A stretch of 64,000 nucleotides of DNA from Anadara kagoshimensis (Eukaryota; Mollusca; Bivalvia; Arcoida; Arcidae): positions 42,389,990 through 42,453,989 of the forward strand of contig CM037869.1 of NCBI GenBank assembly GCA_021292105.1, given 5' to 3'. Each line of letters starts with the position of its first letter. Positions within the stretch are counted from its first letter, which is position 1. The position numbers were made by a program, and so were the translations under genes. This document shows positions 33,090 to 43,939 of the stretch, one piece after another. Below the pieces are notes generated by a model. The model saw only the letters and a list, made by a program, of their open reading frames with translations, had not been told where the DNA came from and searched no databases.

Positions 33090-34320
33090 TAGACAAAATA
33101 TTTTACTTTTTGTTTAATGTGGCTACAATCTCTGAAAAAAGTTTCTTTTATAAAATTAATAATTGATTTAAAATAAGATTTTGAAAAGAGGCTGACAATG
33201 TACATTAGGTCACTTGGTAATAAAATAATGCCACAGGAGAAATTTATAGATTTTTTGAAAAAAATGAAATGTGGCTACAATCCCTGAAAAATGTTTTTTA
33301 TTAATGAATTTTACAGAGTGCACAAGACTTTTTTTTTTAAAAAAACGTGGCCGTGGCTACAATCTCTGAAAAAAAGGTTTTGTTTATTAATAATGAGTTT
33401 TATGGTGTGTACAAGACTTTTTTAAAAGAGAATTTTGATGAGAGACTTGCAATGCACATTTTGTTCACTTCGTAATAAAATGATGCCACTAAAATAAATT
33501 TAAAATAAAATGTGGCTACGATCTCTAAAAAGTTTTTTAAAGTTAATTTAAATTAATTTTACGGTGTAAACAAGGTTTTGTAAAATAAGATTTTGAGAAG
33601 AGACTGACAGTGTACATTGTCACTTCGTAAAAAATGATGCCATTGGAAAAAAATTGTAAAACAAAATGTGGCTACAATTTCTGAAAAAAAAAAGTTTTTT
33701 ATTAATGAATTCTACGGTTTTGAAATAAGATTTTAAGCAGAGACTGGCAATGCACATTAAGCCACTACGAAATAAAATCATGCCACTAGAATTTTTTAAC
33801 AACAAAATGTGGCTACAATCTCTGCAAAAGTTTTTTATTAATGAATTCTACGGTTTTGAAATAAGATTTTTAGCAGAAAGTGGCAATGCACAATAGGCCA
33901 CTTAGCAATAAAATGGTGGCACTAGAATCGCAATAAAATGATGCCACTAGAAAAAAAAAATATTTTTTTAGAAAATGTGGTTACAATCTCTGAAAAAGGG
34001 TTTTTATTAATGAATTCTACGGTTTTGAAATAAGATATTGAGCAGAAACTGACAATGGGCCACTTAGTAAGAAAACGGTGGAACTAGAATCATCAAAAAC
34101 TGATGCCACTAGAATTTTTTGTTTTTGTTTTTAGAAAATGTGGCTACAATCTCTGAAAAAGATTATTTATTAATGAATTCTACGGTTTTGAAATAAAATT
34201 TTGAGCAGAAAATGACAATGGGCCACTTAGTAAGAAAATGATGGCACTAGAATCATCAAAAACTGATGCCACTAGAATTTGTTTCTAGAAAATGTGGCTA
34301 CAATCGAGTTTTACTTATAT
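33090..34320. repeat. ~140-150-bp tandem repeat, ~9 units
   Basis: Unit: TGTGGCTACAATCTCTGAAA, TTATTAATGAATTCTACGG, GAGACTGACAATGCACATT, then AAAATGATGCCACTAGA. Indels in the A/T runs vary unit length. No coding frame. Confidence 0.9.
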
Positions 34321-34445
34321 TGGATAAAATTTAATATATTTCTAATCTGAGAGATAAAAGTTCTTCGATTTTTATAATCACTAAAAGTGTATTTTATAGA
34401 TATTTTGTTGAATAAACAAAGAAATTCAAGTATTCAAGTTCAATT

Positions 34446-34664
34446 TACAGTAAAGACCTATCGAAAGTTTAACACTAAATTCACCAAACCCAGTCAAAAT
34501 GACTGAGTATTGAATAGCTAATGGCTGGAAAGCTGTCACGATATAGATAGTGGCTGCCGAAAAGCTGCCTTGAAATAGTTAACAAGGGGCCTACATGGGC
34601 TGCTGATTCGGTATAACATGTAATTCGTTGGCTCAGTGTTAAACTTTGGACAGGTCGGTACTGT
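34446..34664. mobile_element. MITE-C, complete
   Basis: TACAGTAAAGACCTATCG to TTTGGACAGGTCGGTACTGT. Confidence 0.85.
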
Positions 34665-34884
34665 GTTTTGTAATGCTTGCCATAAACATAGATTTTAACC
34701 ATCAAAAGGTTGAGCTGAGATAGGTAAATATTATCTATATTGGCCTGCGTTACCATGAGTCGTTAATACAATGGGATAAAATAGCCAATTTGTTTAAAAC
34801 CATATTCTCTAGATTTTAAAATCAAACGCTATTAGTGTCAACAAAAATGAAAAATCAAAATCAATTTTTACTCATATTTATATA

Positions 34885-34960
34885 CACAGTACAGACCTGT
34901 CGAAAGTTTAACTTCGAGATATAACAAAAACAGTAGAAGTTAGGCTGCTGAGTGGTAGAT
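34885..34960 (+). mobile_element. MITE-C left end, cut by SINE-A
   Basis: CAGTACAGACCTGTCGAAAG then inner block; the right half was not found beyond the two SINEs. Confidence 0.75.
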
Positions 34961-35082
34961 GTTGAGTTAAGTAATGGTGTTTTACGTCCCAGTCAAGAAT
35001 ATTTCAATTATATTGAAACGTCGCAAGCTATAGGCGAAGGTGCAGAAATTTTGCCTGTGCGTTGCGCTGATGGCATTATACA
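34961..35082 (-). mobile_element. SINE-A copy 11, tail half only
   Basis: GTTGAGTTAAGTAATGGTG to GCTGATGGCATTATACA; abuts a SINE-B. Confidence 0.88.
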
Positions 35083-35474
35083 ACCATTGAATTGTTGTTG
35101 ATTGTTGCTTAAGGTATCATCAGCAATTTTTCAGCTATTAGCGAAGAAAACTATTTTATTAATCTCTATGGATCAATCTATGGACAAGTATGTGTATGCA
35201 TGTAAAGTGAGAATGTGTTTTATGGTTTGCCTTGTACCAGCGCACACTCAGAGCGACTTTAAGATGCTAGCTCACCGAGTCAGTATGCCGCAGACAATCG
35301 TACCACTACCCAAATCAAATTATACTGACACCAAATGAACCAGTAAAGGCCAACGGCAAGAAAAGTTCACTTTCTTACATGTGGTCTGAGTAGGACTCGA
35401 ACTCACAGCGGTGAGAGACCCTGGATTAGTATGTAGACTAACGTCTTGTCCGTTAGGCCATCACGGCCTCCACT
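35083..35474 (-). mobile_element. SINE-B copy 5
   Basis: Inverted full-length copy, tail at 35090, head ending TTAGGCCATCACGGCCTCC. Confidence 0.9.
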
Positions 35475-35924
35475 GAGAGGTAGAGATATGAAACGTAAGA
35501 AGCCCAAACCTGCGTTGGACATTTGAGTGAAAGTATAGGACAAAAGAGCGAAAATCAACGAACGTCTGAGCGACAAAATTTTAACCGATTTGAGCGAAAT
35601 TCCAAATATATGGTAGACATTTGAGCGACATTTTTTTAACCTCTTCGTTAGCCAGACTGGAGTCTGTTGCCCCCTGCTCATCGCGGGGATGTGGAAGTGG
35701 GATTGTGAGCAGAATAAAGTTTTAAGAATCTATAAAATGCACTACAGTTTTTATTTTATAAAACTCTGATGAAATTCTCTCAAATATTCAGCCTTTTCTC
35801 TCTCTATCCTTCATACTGGAGCAGTGAGAAGATTAAAACTGTCGCTCCAATGTTCCTCGTAAAATACATGTAACATTTAAAATCTGCTCAAATGTCCACT
35901 AAAGTCGTTGCTCAAATGTTCACT

Positions 35925-37332
35925 ATAAGTTTAGTACCGACTTAGAGCTAACGAGAGGCTGAGATAAGCCGCCAAGTACCGACTTAGAGCTAATAAGAGG
36001 ATGGAATGAGTCGCCGAGTACCGACTTAGAGCTAACAAGGGGCTGAGATCAGCCGCCGAATACCAAATTAGAGCTAACAAGGGGCTGAGATCAGCCGCCG
36101 AATACCGAATTAGAGCTAACAAGGGGCGGAGATCAGCCTACGAATACCGACTTAGAGGTGACGAAGTACTAAGATCAGCCGCCGAGTACCGACTTAGAGC
36201 TAACGAGAGGCTGATATCAGCCGCCGAGTATCGATTTAGAGCTAACGAGAGGTTGATATCAGCCGCCGAGTACCGACTTAGAGCTAACGAGAGGATTACT
36301 ATTAGATCAGCCGCCGAGTACCGAGTAACTTAAGCTAACGAGAGGTTGATTAGCCGCGAGTACCGACTTAGAGAACGAGAGGCTGATATCAGCCGCCGAG
36401 TACCGACTTAGAGCTAACGAGAGGTTGATATCAGCCACCGAGTATCGACTTAGAGCGAACGAGAGGCTGAGATCAGCCGCCGAGTACCGACTTAGAGCTA
36501 ACGAGAGGCTGAGATCAGCCGCCGAGTACCGACTTAGAGCTAACGAGAGGTTGATATCAGCCACCGAGTATCGATTTAGAGCTAACGAGAGGATGATATC
36601 AACCGCCGAGTACCGACTTTGAGCTAACGAGGGGCTGAGATCAGCCACCGAGTATCGATTTAGAGCTAACGAGAGGCTTATATCAGCCGCCGAGTACCGA
36701 CTTTGAGCTAACGAGGGGCTGAGATCAGCCACCGAGTATCGATTTAGAGCTAACGAGAGGCTGAGATCAGCCACCGAGTATCGATTTAGAACTAACGAGA
36801 GGATGATATCAGCCGCCGAGTACCGACTTTGAGCTAACGAGGGGCTGAGATCAGCCACCGAGTATCGATTTAGAGCTAACGAGGGGCTAAGATCAGCCAC
36901 CGAGTATCTATTTAGAGCTAACGAGGGGCTGAGATCAGCCACCGAGTATCGATTTAGAGCTAACGAGAGGCTGAGATCAGCCGCCGTGTACCGACTTAGA
37001 GCTAGCGAAAGACTGAGATCAGCCACCGAGTATCGATTTAGAGCTAACGAGAGGCTTATATCAGCCGCCGAGTACCGACTTTGAGCTAACGAGGGGCTGA
37101 GATCAGCCACCGAGTATCGATTTAGAGCTAACGAGAGGCTTATATCAGCCGCCGAGTACCGACTTTGAGCTAACGAGGGGCTGAGATCAGCCGCCGAGTA
37201 CCGATTTAGTGCTAACGAGTGGCTTAGATCAGCCGCCGTGTACCGACTTAGAGCTAGCGAGAGACTGAGATCAGCCACCGATTTATTACTCATTCGTTAC
37301 TTTACTGTTAACTTTTCGACTGGTCTGTACTG
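35925..37332. mobile_element. MITE-C right end with 42-bp minisatellite
   Basis: A recognisable right terminus ends the array (ACTTTTCGACTGGTCTGTAC at ~37311-37330). The array unit contains GAGCTAACGAGAGGCTGA and the GAGTACCGA motif, corresponding to the mirrored TCGGTAC..TTCGTTAGCTC portion of MITE-C. Confidence 0.75.
35935..37280. repeat. 42-bp minisatellite (~32 units)
   Basis: Unit: TACCGACTTAGAGCTAACG, AGAGGCTGAGATCAGCC, GCCGAG. Two unit types alternate (GCCGAGTACCGACTT and ACCGAGTATCGATTT), giving an 84-bp higher-order pattern from ~36500 to 37200. The period is a multiple of three, so long repeat-peptide frames arise (328 residues on the minus strand). Confidence 0.93.
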
Positions 37333-37639
37333 TTCATTAAAATCAAACATATATATATTAAATAAATTTTGTCCCGTTATTTTAAAATAATCTATATACA
37401 TCCCAATAAAATATATCACCACATATTGAACGACTCGGAAACGATCAGGCGGGTGTGTATGTAAGTACCTTGTTTTTCAATGTCAGGTGTTAACTTGTGA
37501 AATCTATGATATGAACGTAATTTAGAGGATGAACATAATTTTAAGAGATTGTATGCACGTTTTGTTTAGATTTGCGTTTTGATCTTTTTTAAACAAGCCT
37601 GCGATTATAATAATAGTTTTCACGTTTTTAATACAACAG

Positions 37640-37816
37640 AAAAATTTATTTTTATTATAAAACAACAATTTTTTATTGGAGATGCTAAGTAAAGTGTTGT
37701 TTTAATAATTATGTTTAAACTCTAGACAGAAAAATTTATTTTTATTATGAAACAACCATTTTTAATGGGGATGCTAAGTAAAGTGTTGTTTTAATAATTA
37801 TGTTTAAACTCTAGAC
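37640..37816. repeat. ~88-bp tandem duplication
   Basis: GACAGAAAAATTTATTTTTA to TTATGTTTAAACTCTAGACA occurs twice with three or four differences. Confidence 0.85.
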
Positions 37817-37969
37817 AGTAAAAGTTTAACAAATTTTAATTGATTTTTTTTTTGGTTTTTAGTGTCTCGTAAGCCACAGAGGCTGGACATTTAGTTTTAT
37901 ATGTGTTAGTTGTTATCTGAATGTGTGACACTCTAATAAAATATTTTAGTAATAGTAGTAGTAGTATTG

Positions 37970-38250
37970 ACTAATACGGTAGCTAAGTTGGTAGAGTACT
38001 AGTGCTCGCTTCGTATGTGCAAGGTCGTAGTTTCGAACGATACCGGAGCTAACCGGGGCTTATGGTAGGTAGCGATTAGTGACTGTTCTTTCGCCAAACA
38101 CTCTGCATTTAGAAATGAAAGTCACTGTGTGGCCCGTGTCATGATAGGCGAGGCATGTTAAACATTACCCTGAGAAAAGCTAAAAATTTCCGCAACTTTA
38201 TCTATAGCTGGTGGTGTCTCGATATTATTAAAATATTTTATGACTAGACT
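37970..38250 (+). mobile_element. SINE-A copy 12, old
   Basis: Head ACGGTAGCTAAGTTGGTAGA, tail TATCTATAGCTGGTGGTG; strongly diverged. Confidence 0.7.
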
Positions 38251-38356
38251 GTTCTTTAATCAATTAATTAATCGATAGCTCATTTTCATGTGTTGTTTTC
38301 TGAAATGTCATCATTAGCGTCCTTAGAACAACACCAGACTAAGACTAATGAGCTTA

Positions 38357-38640
38357 TTATGATTCCCCACCACCGAAGGTGGGGAATCATATTGTTTTCG
38401 TTCTGTTTCTTCTTATTATTATTCTTATTCCTTTTATTCCTATTATTCTGCCTTTCTCAAAACCTACTGTCATAGTATATGCTGGATCAGATCTCGAAAA
38501 CGGCTTGATGGATTTAGATGAAATTTGGTACCAATAATCTGTTATCTGTGTAGATATGCAAGACGTGTTCATTTTTGTTAGCTTGAAGGTGGGTGGGTGT
38601 AAATTGCGTAATTAAATACGACGTTGAATACACAGGAAAC
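38357..38640 (+). repeat. Dispersed repeat starting with a hairpin
   Basis: ATGATTCCCCACCACCGAAG and GTGGGGAATCAT form a tight hairpin followed by a pyrimidine-rich tract. I recall similar repeats in bivalve genomes. Confidence 0.5.
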
Positions 38641-38879
38641 CAATTCTAAATGGACATAAGCTTGTTAATACACTTTAATTATACCAAGCCAATGCTTTCA
38701 CCTTTGAGTTCATCCAATTAGTGACCGTCAAAAAAGTCCACTCGAGCATGAATTCTTATAACTGAACAATGTAATTGAGTAATAGATCTGTACGACCGCA
38801 GGACAAAACGTACCCATACCATAACGTACCCTACCAGAACGTACCCATTTTTGGACGAAACGAGTGTGCTGAAATAGAT

Positions 38880-38992
38880 TGGTTTATAGAGATTATTAAA
38901 GTAGCTCGTCGCGAATACATATAGCTAAAGTATTTCTAAGTATTGCTAATGCGACATTAAGCAACATTCAACAACAACACAACAACAGCAAC
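38880..38992 (+). mobile_element. SINE-B copy 6, 3' fragment
   Basis: CTCGTCGCGAATACATATAG to ATTAAGCAACATTCAACAAC. Confidence 0.75.
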
Positions 38993-39029
38993 ACATCAAA
39001 ATATTGTGACGAAAAAAAAGTTGGCAAAG

Positions 39030-39420
39030 ATATTCAAAGACATTATTTTGAGGTTTTATTGTACTTAAATTTGAATTTATTTTTTTTTGAAATAAGTAAA
39101 AAATGGAAGTCGAATGATTTTGAAATACTTAAAAATTTGAAGTTGAATATTTTTTAAATAATTTGAATGTTGATTGTTTTTTGAAATACTTAGTTGGAAG
39201 TCAAATGATATTGAAATACTTAAAAAAATGGAAATTGAATATTTTTTTTAAATAATTTGAATGTTGATTGTTTTTTGAAATACTTGGTTGGAAGTCGAAT
39301 GTTTTTGAAATACTTAAGTTTAAAAGTTGAACGCTTTTGAAAAAAAACTTACATTTGAACAGTGAATGTTATTGAAAAAAACTTAAATGTGAATATTGAT
39401 TTTTTCAAATACTAGTACTC
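39030..39420. repeat. AT-rich tandem repeat (~105 bp units, diverged)
   Basis: TTTTTTGAAATACTTAGTTG and AATTTGAATGTTGATTG recur three to four times. Confidence 0.7.
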
Positions 39421-39504
39421 TGGGTTTGACGGTTGAATGTTTCAACTGATTGGGTTTGAATAAAAGATTTTAAATAATACAATTATTTTCCATTATTTTT
39501 TCAG

Positions 39505-39615
39505 ACACAACCGGAAGTTTTAGATGATGATTATTAGCACTATGATTCACCCAAGGAAGGCCGTATAAATGAGACATGGCACTCGGAGATAAACCGACGT
39601 TCCTTACGACTTTAG
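39505..39615 (+). CDS. Exon with start codon of a single-pass membrane protein (CDS 39576-39615)
   Basis: A strong acceptor (T-rich tract then CAG, 39491-39504) opens this exon. ATG at 39576 has a good context (G at -3, G at +4) and an in-frame TGA two codons upstream, which fixes the start. The 40 coding bases end in a single G before a consensus donor GTGAGT (39616). Joined in phase 1 to the acceptor at 42366, they give an N terminus starting MALGDKPTF whose hydrophobic run continues into the next exon as a secretory signal peptide. A TATAAAT at 39564 is probably chance because an acceptor precedes it; further 5' UTR exons should lie upstream. Gene structure is inferred from splice motifs and frame only. 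Confidence 0.7.
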
Positions 39616-39712
39616 GTGAGTTTTTAGTAATCGGGGATGAGGTGTTTGAAGTTAAGTTGGTTTAATCAATTGTTTATTCAAAATTAGAATTTTGTAAAAT
39701 TTCATTGGATGG

Positions 39713-40008
39713 TTTGTTGGTTGAATGTTGCTTAACGTCGCATCAGCGATTTTTTCAGCTATTCGCGAGAGAACTATTTTATTAATCTCTATGGATTAAT
39801 CTATAAACAATTTCGTGAATGCATGTGAAGTGCGAGTGTTGTATGGTCTGCCTTGTACTAGCGCGCACTCAGGACGATTTAACGTGCTAGCTCACGGAGT
39901 CATGTCAGTACGCCGCAGACAAGCGTACCACTCCCCCAGTCCATTATACGGATACCAGGTGAACCAGTGAAGGCCAACGGCAAGAAAATATTCACTTTCC
40001 CACATGTT
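39713..40008 (-). mobile_element. SINE-B copy 7, head missing
   Basis: TTGTTGGTTGAATGTTGC to TTCACTTTCCCACATGT; intronic. Confidence 0.88.
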
Positions 40009-40192
40009 AAATTTAACATATAATGTGAAATTAATGTTGAAATTGTGGAAAATAATTAAAATTCCATCAAACTAATAAACATTGTTATAAATTTATCGAT
40101 TTTATAATAATATGTTAATTTTTATTCATGTTTTTATATTTTGTTAATCTTTGATAAAACTAATCAAGCTTCGAACAACTAGCTAGGTAAAG

Positions 40193-40449
40193 GCCCCGGT
40201 TTCACAATCATTCCTCAGCCAAGATTTTTCTTATCTTAAAATTAGCAAATTTTAGTTATCTATTTTTGGAACTACTGATGAATATTTATTTTTAAAACTA
40301 ATGGAAATGTTTTAATCTGGATGTGATCTTTAAAATGACACCTTAAATTTCTGAATATCTTGAAAATTAACAAAATTATAAAGATTTGTAATTTTACAAA
40401 ATTTAAGTTAAGGAAAATCTTAGTTAAGAAATGATTGTGAAACCGGGGC
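40193..40449. mobile_element. MITE-E (first of tandem pair)
   Basis: GGCCCCGGTTTCACAATCAT to ATTGTGAAACCGGGGC. Confidence 0.88.
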
Positions 40450-40550
40450 AAGTTTCACAATTATTCCTTAACTAAGATTTCCCTTAACTGACAAATTTGA
40501 AATCTGAACAATTTTGTTAATTTTTACGATATTGATGTATTTAAGACATC
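40444..40550. mobile_element. MITE-E (second of pair, truncated)
   Basis: GGGGCAAGTTTCACAATTAT then CCTTAACTAAG; the right half is missing. Confidence 0.75.
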
Positions 40551-40626
40551 AATGTGAAGATCTTTACAATCTTTTGTATTTGTATAACATTTGTATTCAG
40601 CTTTTGTCAAAAATATTAACACACTA

Positions 40627-40880
40627 TATAGGTAAACAACATTGACCTGTCCGCTTGACCTTTGATTTAAATATTCATTATGGACGAGTAAATTTAAGTT
40701 TTAGGTATCACGCGCGTATTTTCCGTCTACCTGATGTGAACACTAATCAAGGGGAATGTGTATATGTATTAACTGCGAATCCTAATGCTACCCATGTATC
40801 GGGTGGACCCTCCTATATGAATATTCCTAATGAAAGGTCAAACGGACAGGTCAATGTTGTTTTACCTATACCAACAGAGA
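40627..40880. mobile_element. Element J, complete copy
   Basis: Inverted ends TATAGGTAAACAACATTGAC with CTGTCCGCTTGACCTTT and mirror AAAGGTCAAACGGACAGGTC with AATGTTGTTTTACCTATA; ~250 bp. The inside includes CTACCCATGTATCGGGTGG. Other copies lie at 6250, 46530, 46750 and 47400-47850. A 77-residue frame inside is not conserved as coding. Confidence 0.83.
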
Positions 40881-40942
40881 TACCGTAATGCATGGTTAAA
40901 ACGTCTGTAGAGATTGAACTTAAATTCTGCATGTTCATCATG

Positions 40943-41620
40943 TACAGTCAAACCTGTCTATAACAGAAACCCAAAGGGAGTGAGTGAGTAATGGCGTTTA
41001 ACGTCCCAGTCAAGAATATTTCACTTATATCGAGACGTCGCCAGCTATAGGCGAAGGTGCAGAAATTTTGCCTGTGCGTTGAGCTGATGGCATTATACAG
41101 CAGGGTTCTTTAGCGTGCCAAGCCCATCGTACACGGGACATCGTTTATTTTAAGTTCCCATCCGAAAGAACCGTGACTTTCATCTCGTAATGCCTAGTGC
41201 TTGGCGAAAGAACAGTCACTACCCACTTTCAAGTCTTGGGTCAGACCCGGCCGGGGTTCGAACCCACAACCTTCCACTTACGGAGCGAGCACTCTAGCAA
41301 CTGAGCTTCCGCAACCCAAAAGGAACCAATTAAAGTAACCTTTTTGGCCAGATGGCCTTTATATAAAGGTTCAAATTACATGAATAAAGAGCAATGATGG
41401 GATAAAATTTTAATGACTTTTAAAAGCAGTTGGTCTTTATAGGAAGGTTCAAATAACATTAAAGAACAATTGATATAAATTTGTTTTGGCTTTTTGAAGC
41501 AGTTGGTCTTCATATGAAGATTCAAATAACATTAATAAAGAGCAATTGCAATTGAATTTTTTTACTGGCTTTTAAAAGCATTTGACTTTAATATAGAGGT
41601 GGTCCTTAAGCAAGGGCCTA
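40943..41620. mobile_element. MITE-D, internally expanded, with nested SINE-A
   Basis: Left end TACAGTCAAACCTGTCTATA at 40943, then SINE-A. From 41317 the MITE-D centre occurs three times (AAATTACATGAATAAAGAGC and similar); the right end is degraded. Confidence 0.75.
40979..41316 (-). mobile_element. SINE-A copy 13
   Basis: Full-length inverted copy with GAGTGAGTGAGTAATGGCG tail; young-looking. Confidence 0.92.
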
Positions 41621-42111
41621 GCTGAGCATACGCACATACGACCGTGCATAAGTTACTTTTGTCAAATATCATATTTAAAAAATGTTAAAAAATAATTATA
41701 TGACAGCTATATTTTAAAACATGAAATCAATACAAAATTTAACCCTCGAAACTGAAACTATCATAATGAACAAGACGATTTATGCATATGAATCAATGTA
41801 CAATTAAGTGGTCGTTTGAATTTCGTTTTGAAGTTTAGTCGAAAAATTTTGCAGATAAGGGTCGAAATTCACGGAAAACGCACCACTTTTGTTGTATTTT
41901 TTTCAAAATTTCCTGGGGGAGCATGCCCCCATACCCCTAGAGAAAGGCGCATTTTTCACGTTTACAGTGCGTATTTTACCAACATGATAAGCTACACCCC
42001 TGTCCTTAAGGCAAACTTGGTTGTACCTAATTTAGAACATCTTTTATTCTCCGCCTTTTGAAGAACGAGGGGATATTAAATTCTAGTTTCCGTCCGCCCT
42101 TTCTTCCACCT
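41621..42111. other. Dispersed-repeat-like intronic stretch
   Basis: GGGGGAGCATGCCCCCATAC and GTGCATAAGTTACTTTTG resemble common repeat debris; no gene. Confidence 0.4.
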
Positions 42112-42292
42112 TTCCCAAATTGTTGTCCGCGCTAATTCTCCAAACTATGAAACACTATTAACACTGTTTCACGAAACTTGGTGCAAAGTATCAACATAGA
42201 TAGGAGATGCGCATATCGTTAACCCGAGTTTGTTTGGTAATTTTCCTTGCAGTTATGGGCCTTTGAACATAAGTGCAAATTGAAAAAAAACT
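42112..42292 (-). repeat. Dispersed repeat K, copy 2
   Basis: Inverted relative to 27530-27700: ACGAAACTTGGTGCAAAG, AACCCGAGTTTGTTTGG, GGGCCTTTGAACATAAG. Confidence 0.7.
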
Positions 42293-42366
42293 TGCTGGCG
42301 GGTGATAATTATTTATTGAACTTGCTTGTTATTTGAGATAACATTTTTATGTGTTTCTACTTGCAG

Positions 42367-43939
42367 CGTTTCCATTATTAATATACTGTTTTAACGGCAT
42401 TTGTGGCGAGGATGAATTCGAGGGGAATATTTTACGTCGACACCGGAGAGATACAAACTCCACCGGAAGTGGCGCATTTTTCGATGACCCAAATAACGCT
42501 GCTATGTATCTTGTTTTACCCATCATGGTTTTGGTGTATGGAGGATGCGCGTGCATCTATTGTTGCCATAGATGCAGAGAATATTAGAAGAAAAGCAGCC
42601 ACTTACAGTTATCAAACTGAAAATGCAAGGAAAATCATTTGAAGAAATAAAAAAGATAAGGGAAAGAGAAAAACAAAAAGAGACCACAGAACCAATACCG
42701 CAAGATATATTTCCGGAATCTGAAGAACGGCCCCATTCTGTGAAAAGTGTACCTGAACCCATACGTTCGTGTGACTATTTAAATGTTTCAGACGGACAAC
42801 GGTCTGTACTTTCTTCTCCAGGAATAGGTTATAGAGGCCGCCCTGTCACTTCTCCCGCCAAAAATGAAAGTATAGCTTTAACAAAAGCAGACGACAAAAG
42901 TCATCCGTTTACAATACAATCTGAAGATGACATGCGGATATCGAGTCAAATTTCGTCTGTTGACACAGACAGACGAGATTCTGGTATCCAAGACGACCGT
43001 GACGGCGATATTGATAGACAGTATGCTTCTACTCTGTCACGTGGACATAGTTCGAGAAGTTTTGGTTCAGTAAGTTTACGATCAGAGCTGCTAACGGCCA
43101 CTTATACGCACAAGAAAGAGGAGGACGGAGGTAGTATGTATCCGAACTGGTCAGAACTAAATGAAGTTTCTATACATAATACACCGCCTCCGGCAGCTCA
43201 ATACGAAACCGAAAGCTATAGCGCACCGGAAAACGGTAGTTCGTCCATCACAGCAAAAGCACTTCCGCCGGAAATAAACAACGCGTCAGTTACTGCCAAG
43301 GAAACGGGTAACAATGATGTTAATGCAAAGACACTTCCATCAGAAACAAGTAATATGCTCGTTTTTGAGGAAAATAAAACTTCCGAACATTTGGTATATC
43401 CTGATATCATTAGAAGCACGGAGCAATCAGACAGTTATTTACGGCGCCAGTCTTCAGACCATCGTGTCTTGAATCAATCCACAAAGAACAAAATCCAAGC
43501 AGTAAACAATTTCAAAAACAGAAGAAATTCAAAAAGGAGGGAAAATTCCTCGATATCAAAAGACAAAAATGATCTCTTTTCCTCTACATCGAAAGACAAA
43601 AATGATCTTTTTTCAGACATAAGCGAAGTTGATGGAAACAGTTATCAGAATAAAAACAAATTGAGATCTGATAAAGACTCTCAGAGAAGAATAGACTATC
43701 TTGACGAGACGCCACAAATAAATGGTCGATTTCGAATGTATTACCAAAACAGACGTTTGAGACAAAATGTCGAAAATGGAAATTTGTCGTCTGTTCCTAC
43801 TGTATCAGGCAGTATTAAAGAGGCGAAAATTAATCCCATACATATTAGCATGACGTCTGATGGGGATGTTAAAATTACCGAACCGAAAAAACGACCAAGA
43901 GTCACCAATGTTAGACAATTTTACCCTACCTCTGACTAA
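42367..43939 (+). CDS. Last exon: single-pass membrane protein with long cytoplasmic tail (one apparent frameshift)
   Basis: Unrecognised family. Following the acceptor at 42366, the first frame supplies the signal-peptide core (PLLIYCFNGICG), a short ectodomain with an RRHRR basic cluster (possible convertase site) and one NST sequon, then a membrane segment AAMYLVLPIMVLVYGGC followed by a cysteine-rich juxtamembrane stretch. That frame stops at 42585-42587. A 455-residue frame in -1 register begins at 42572 and runs to a TAA at 43937. It is charged at first (EEIKKIREREKQKE), then Ser/Thr/Asn-rich, with a direct repeat SKDKNDLFS twice (~43556-43612) and a basic C terminus with KKRPRV. One missing base between 42572 and 42587 would join them into ~535 residues, type I topology. 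No slippery heptamer is seen, so assembly error or allele-specific indel is more likely than programmed shifting. Loss of function is the alternative. Confidence 0.65.

Larger units (their letters stand above)
39616..42366 (+). other. Intron of the membrane-protein gene
   Basis: GTGAGT donor to TTTCTACTTGCAG acceptor, phase 1, 2751 bp. It is filled with SINE-B, two MITE-E, element J, a split MITE-D with nested SINE-A, and repeat K. Confidence 0.68.

Noticed and set aside
35762..35800. CTGATGA-like string as another hammerhead
   Set aside because: No GAAA at the right spacing and no complementary stem I.
36307..37293. 328-residue minus-strand ORF with 14-residue repeats
   Set aside because: Same artefact for the 42-bp array; no start context, splice sites or flanking coding sequence.
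39564..39570. TATA box just before the start codon
   Set aside because: It is 6 bp from the ATG and downstream of a strong splice acceptor at 39504, so a promoter role is unlikely.
40655..40888. 77-residue ORF in the intron
   Set aside because: Lies within element J between its inverted ends; the related copy at 47458 has no open frame.
42567..42600. Programmed -1 ribosomal frameshift in the membrane-protein gene
   Set aside because: No X-XXY-YYZ heptamer before the zero-frame stop; the AAGAAAAGC run lies after the stop. A tiny intron (<45 bp) is also implausible.
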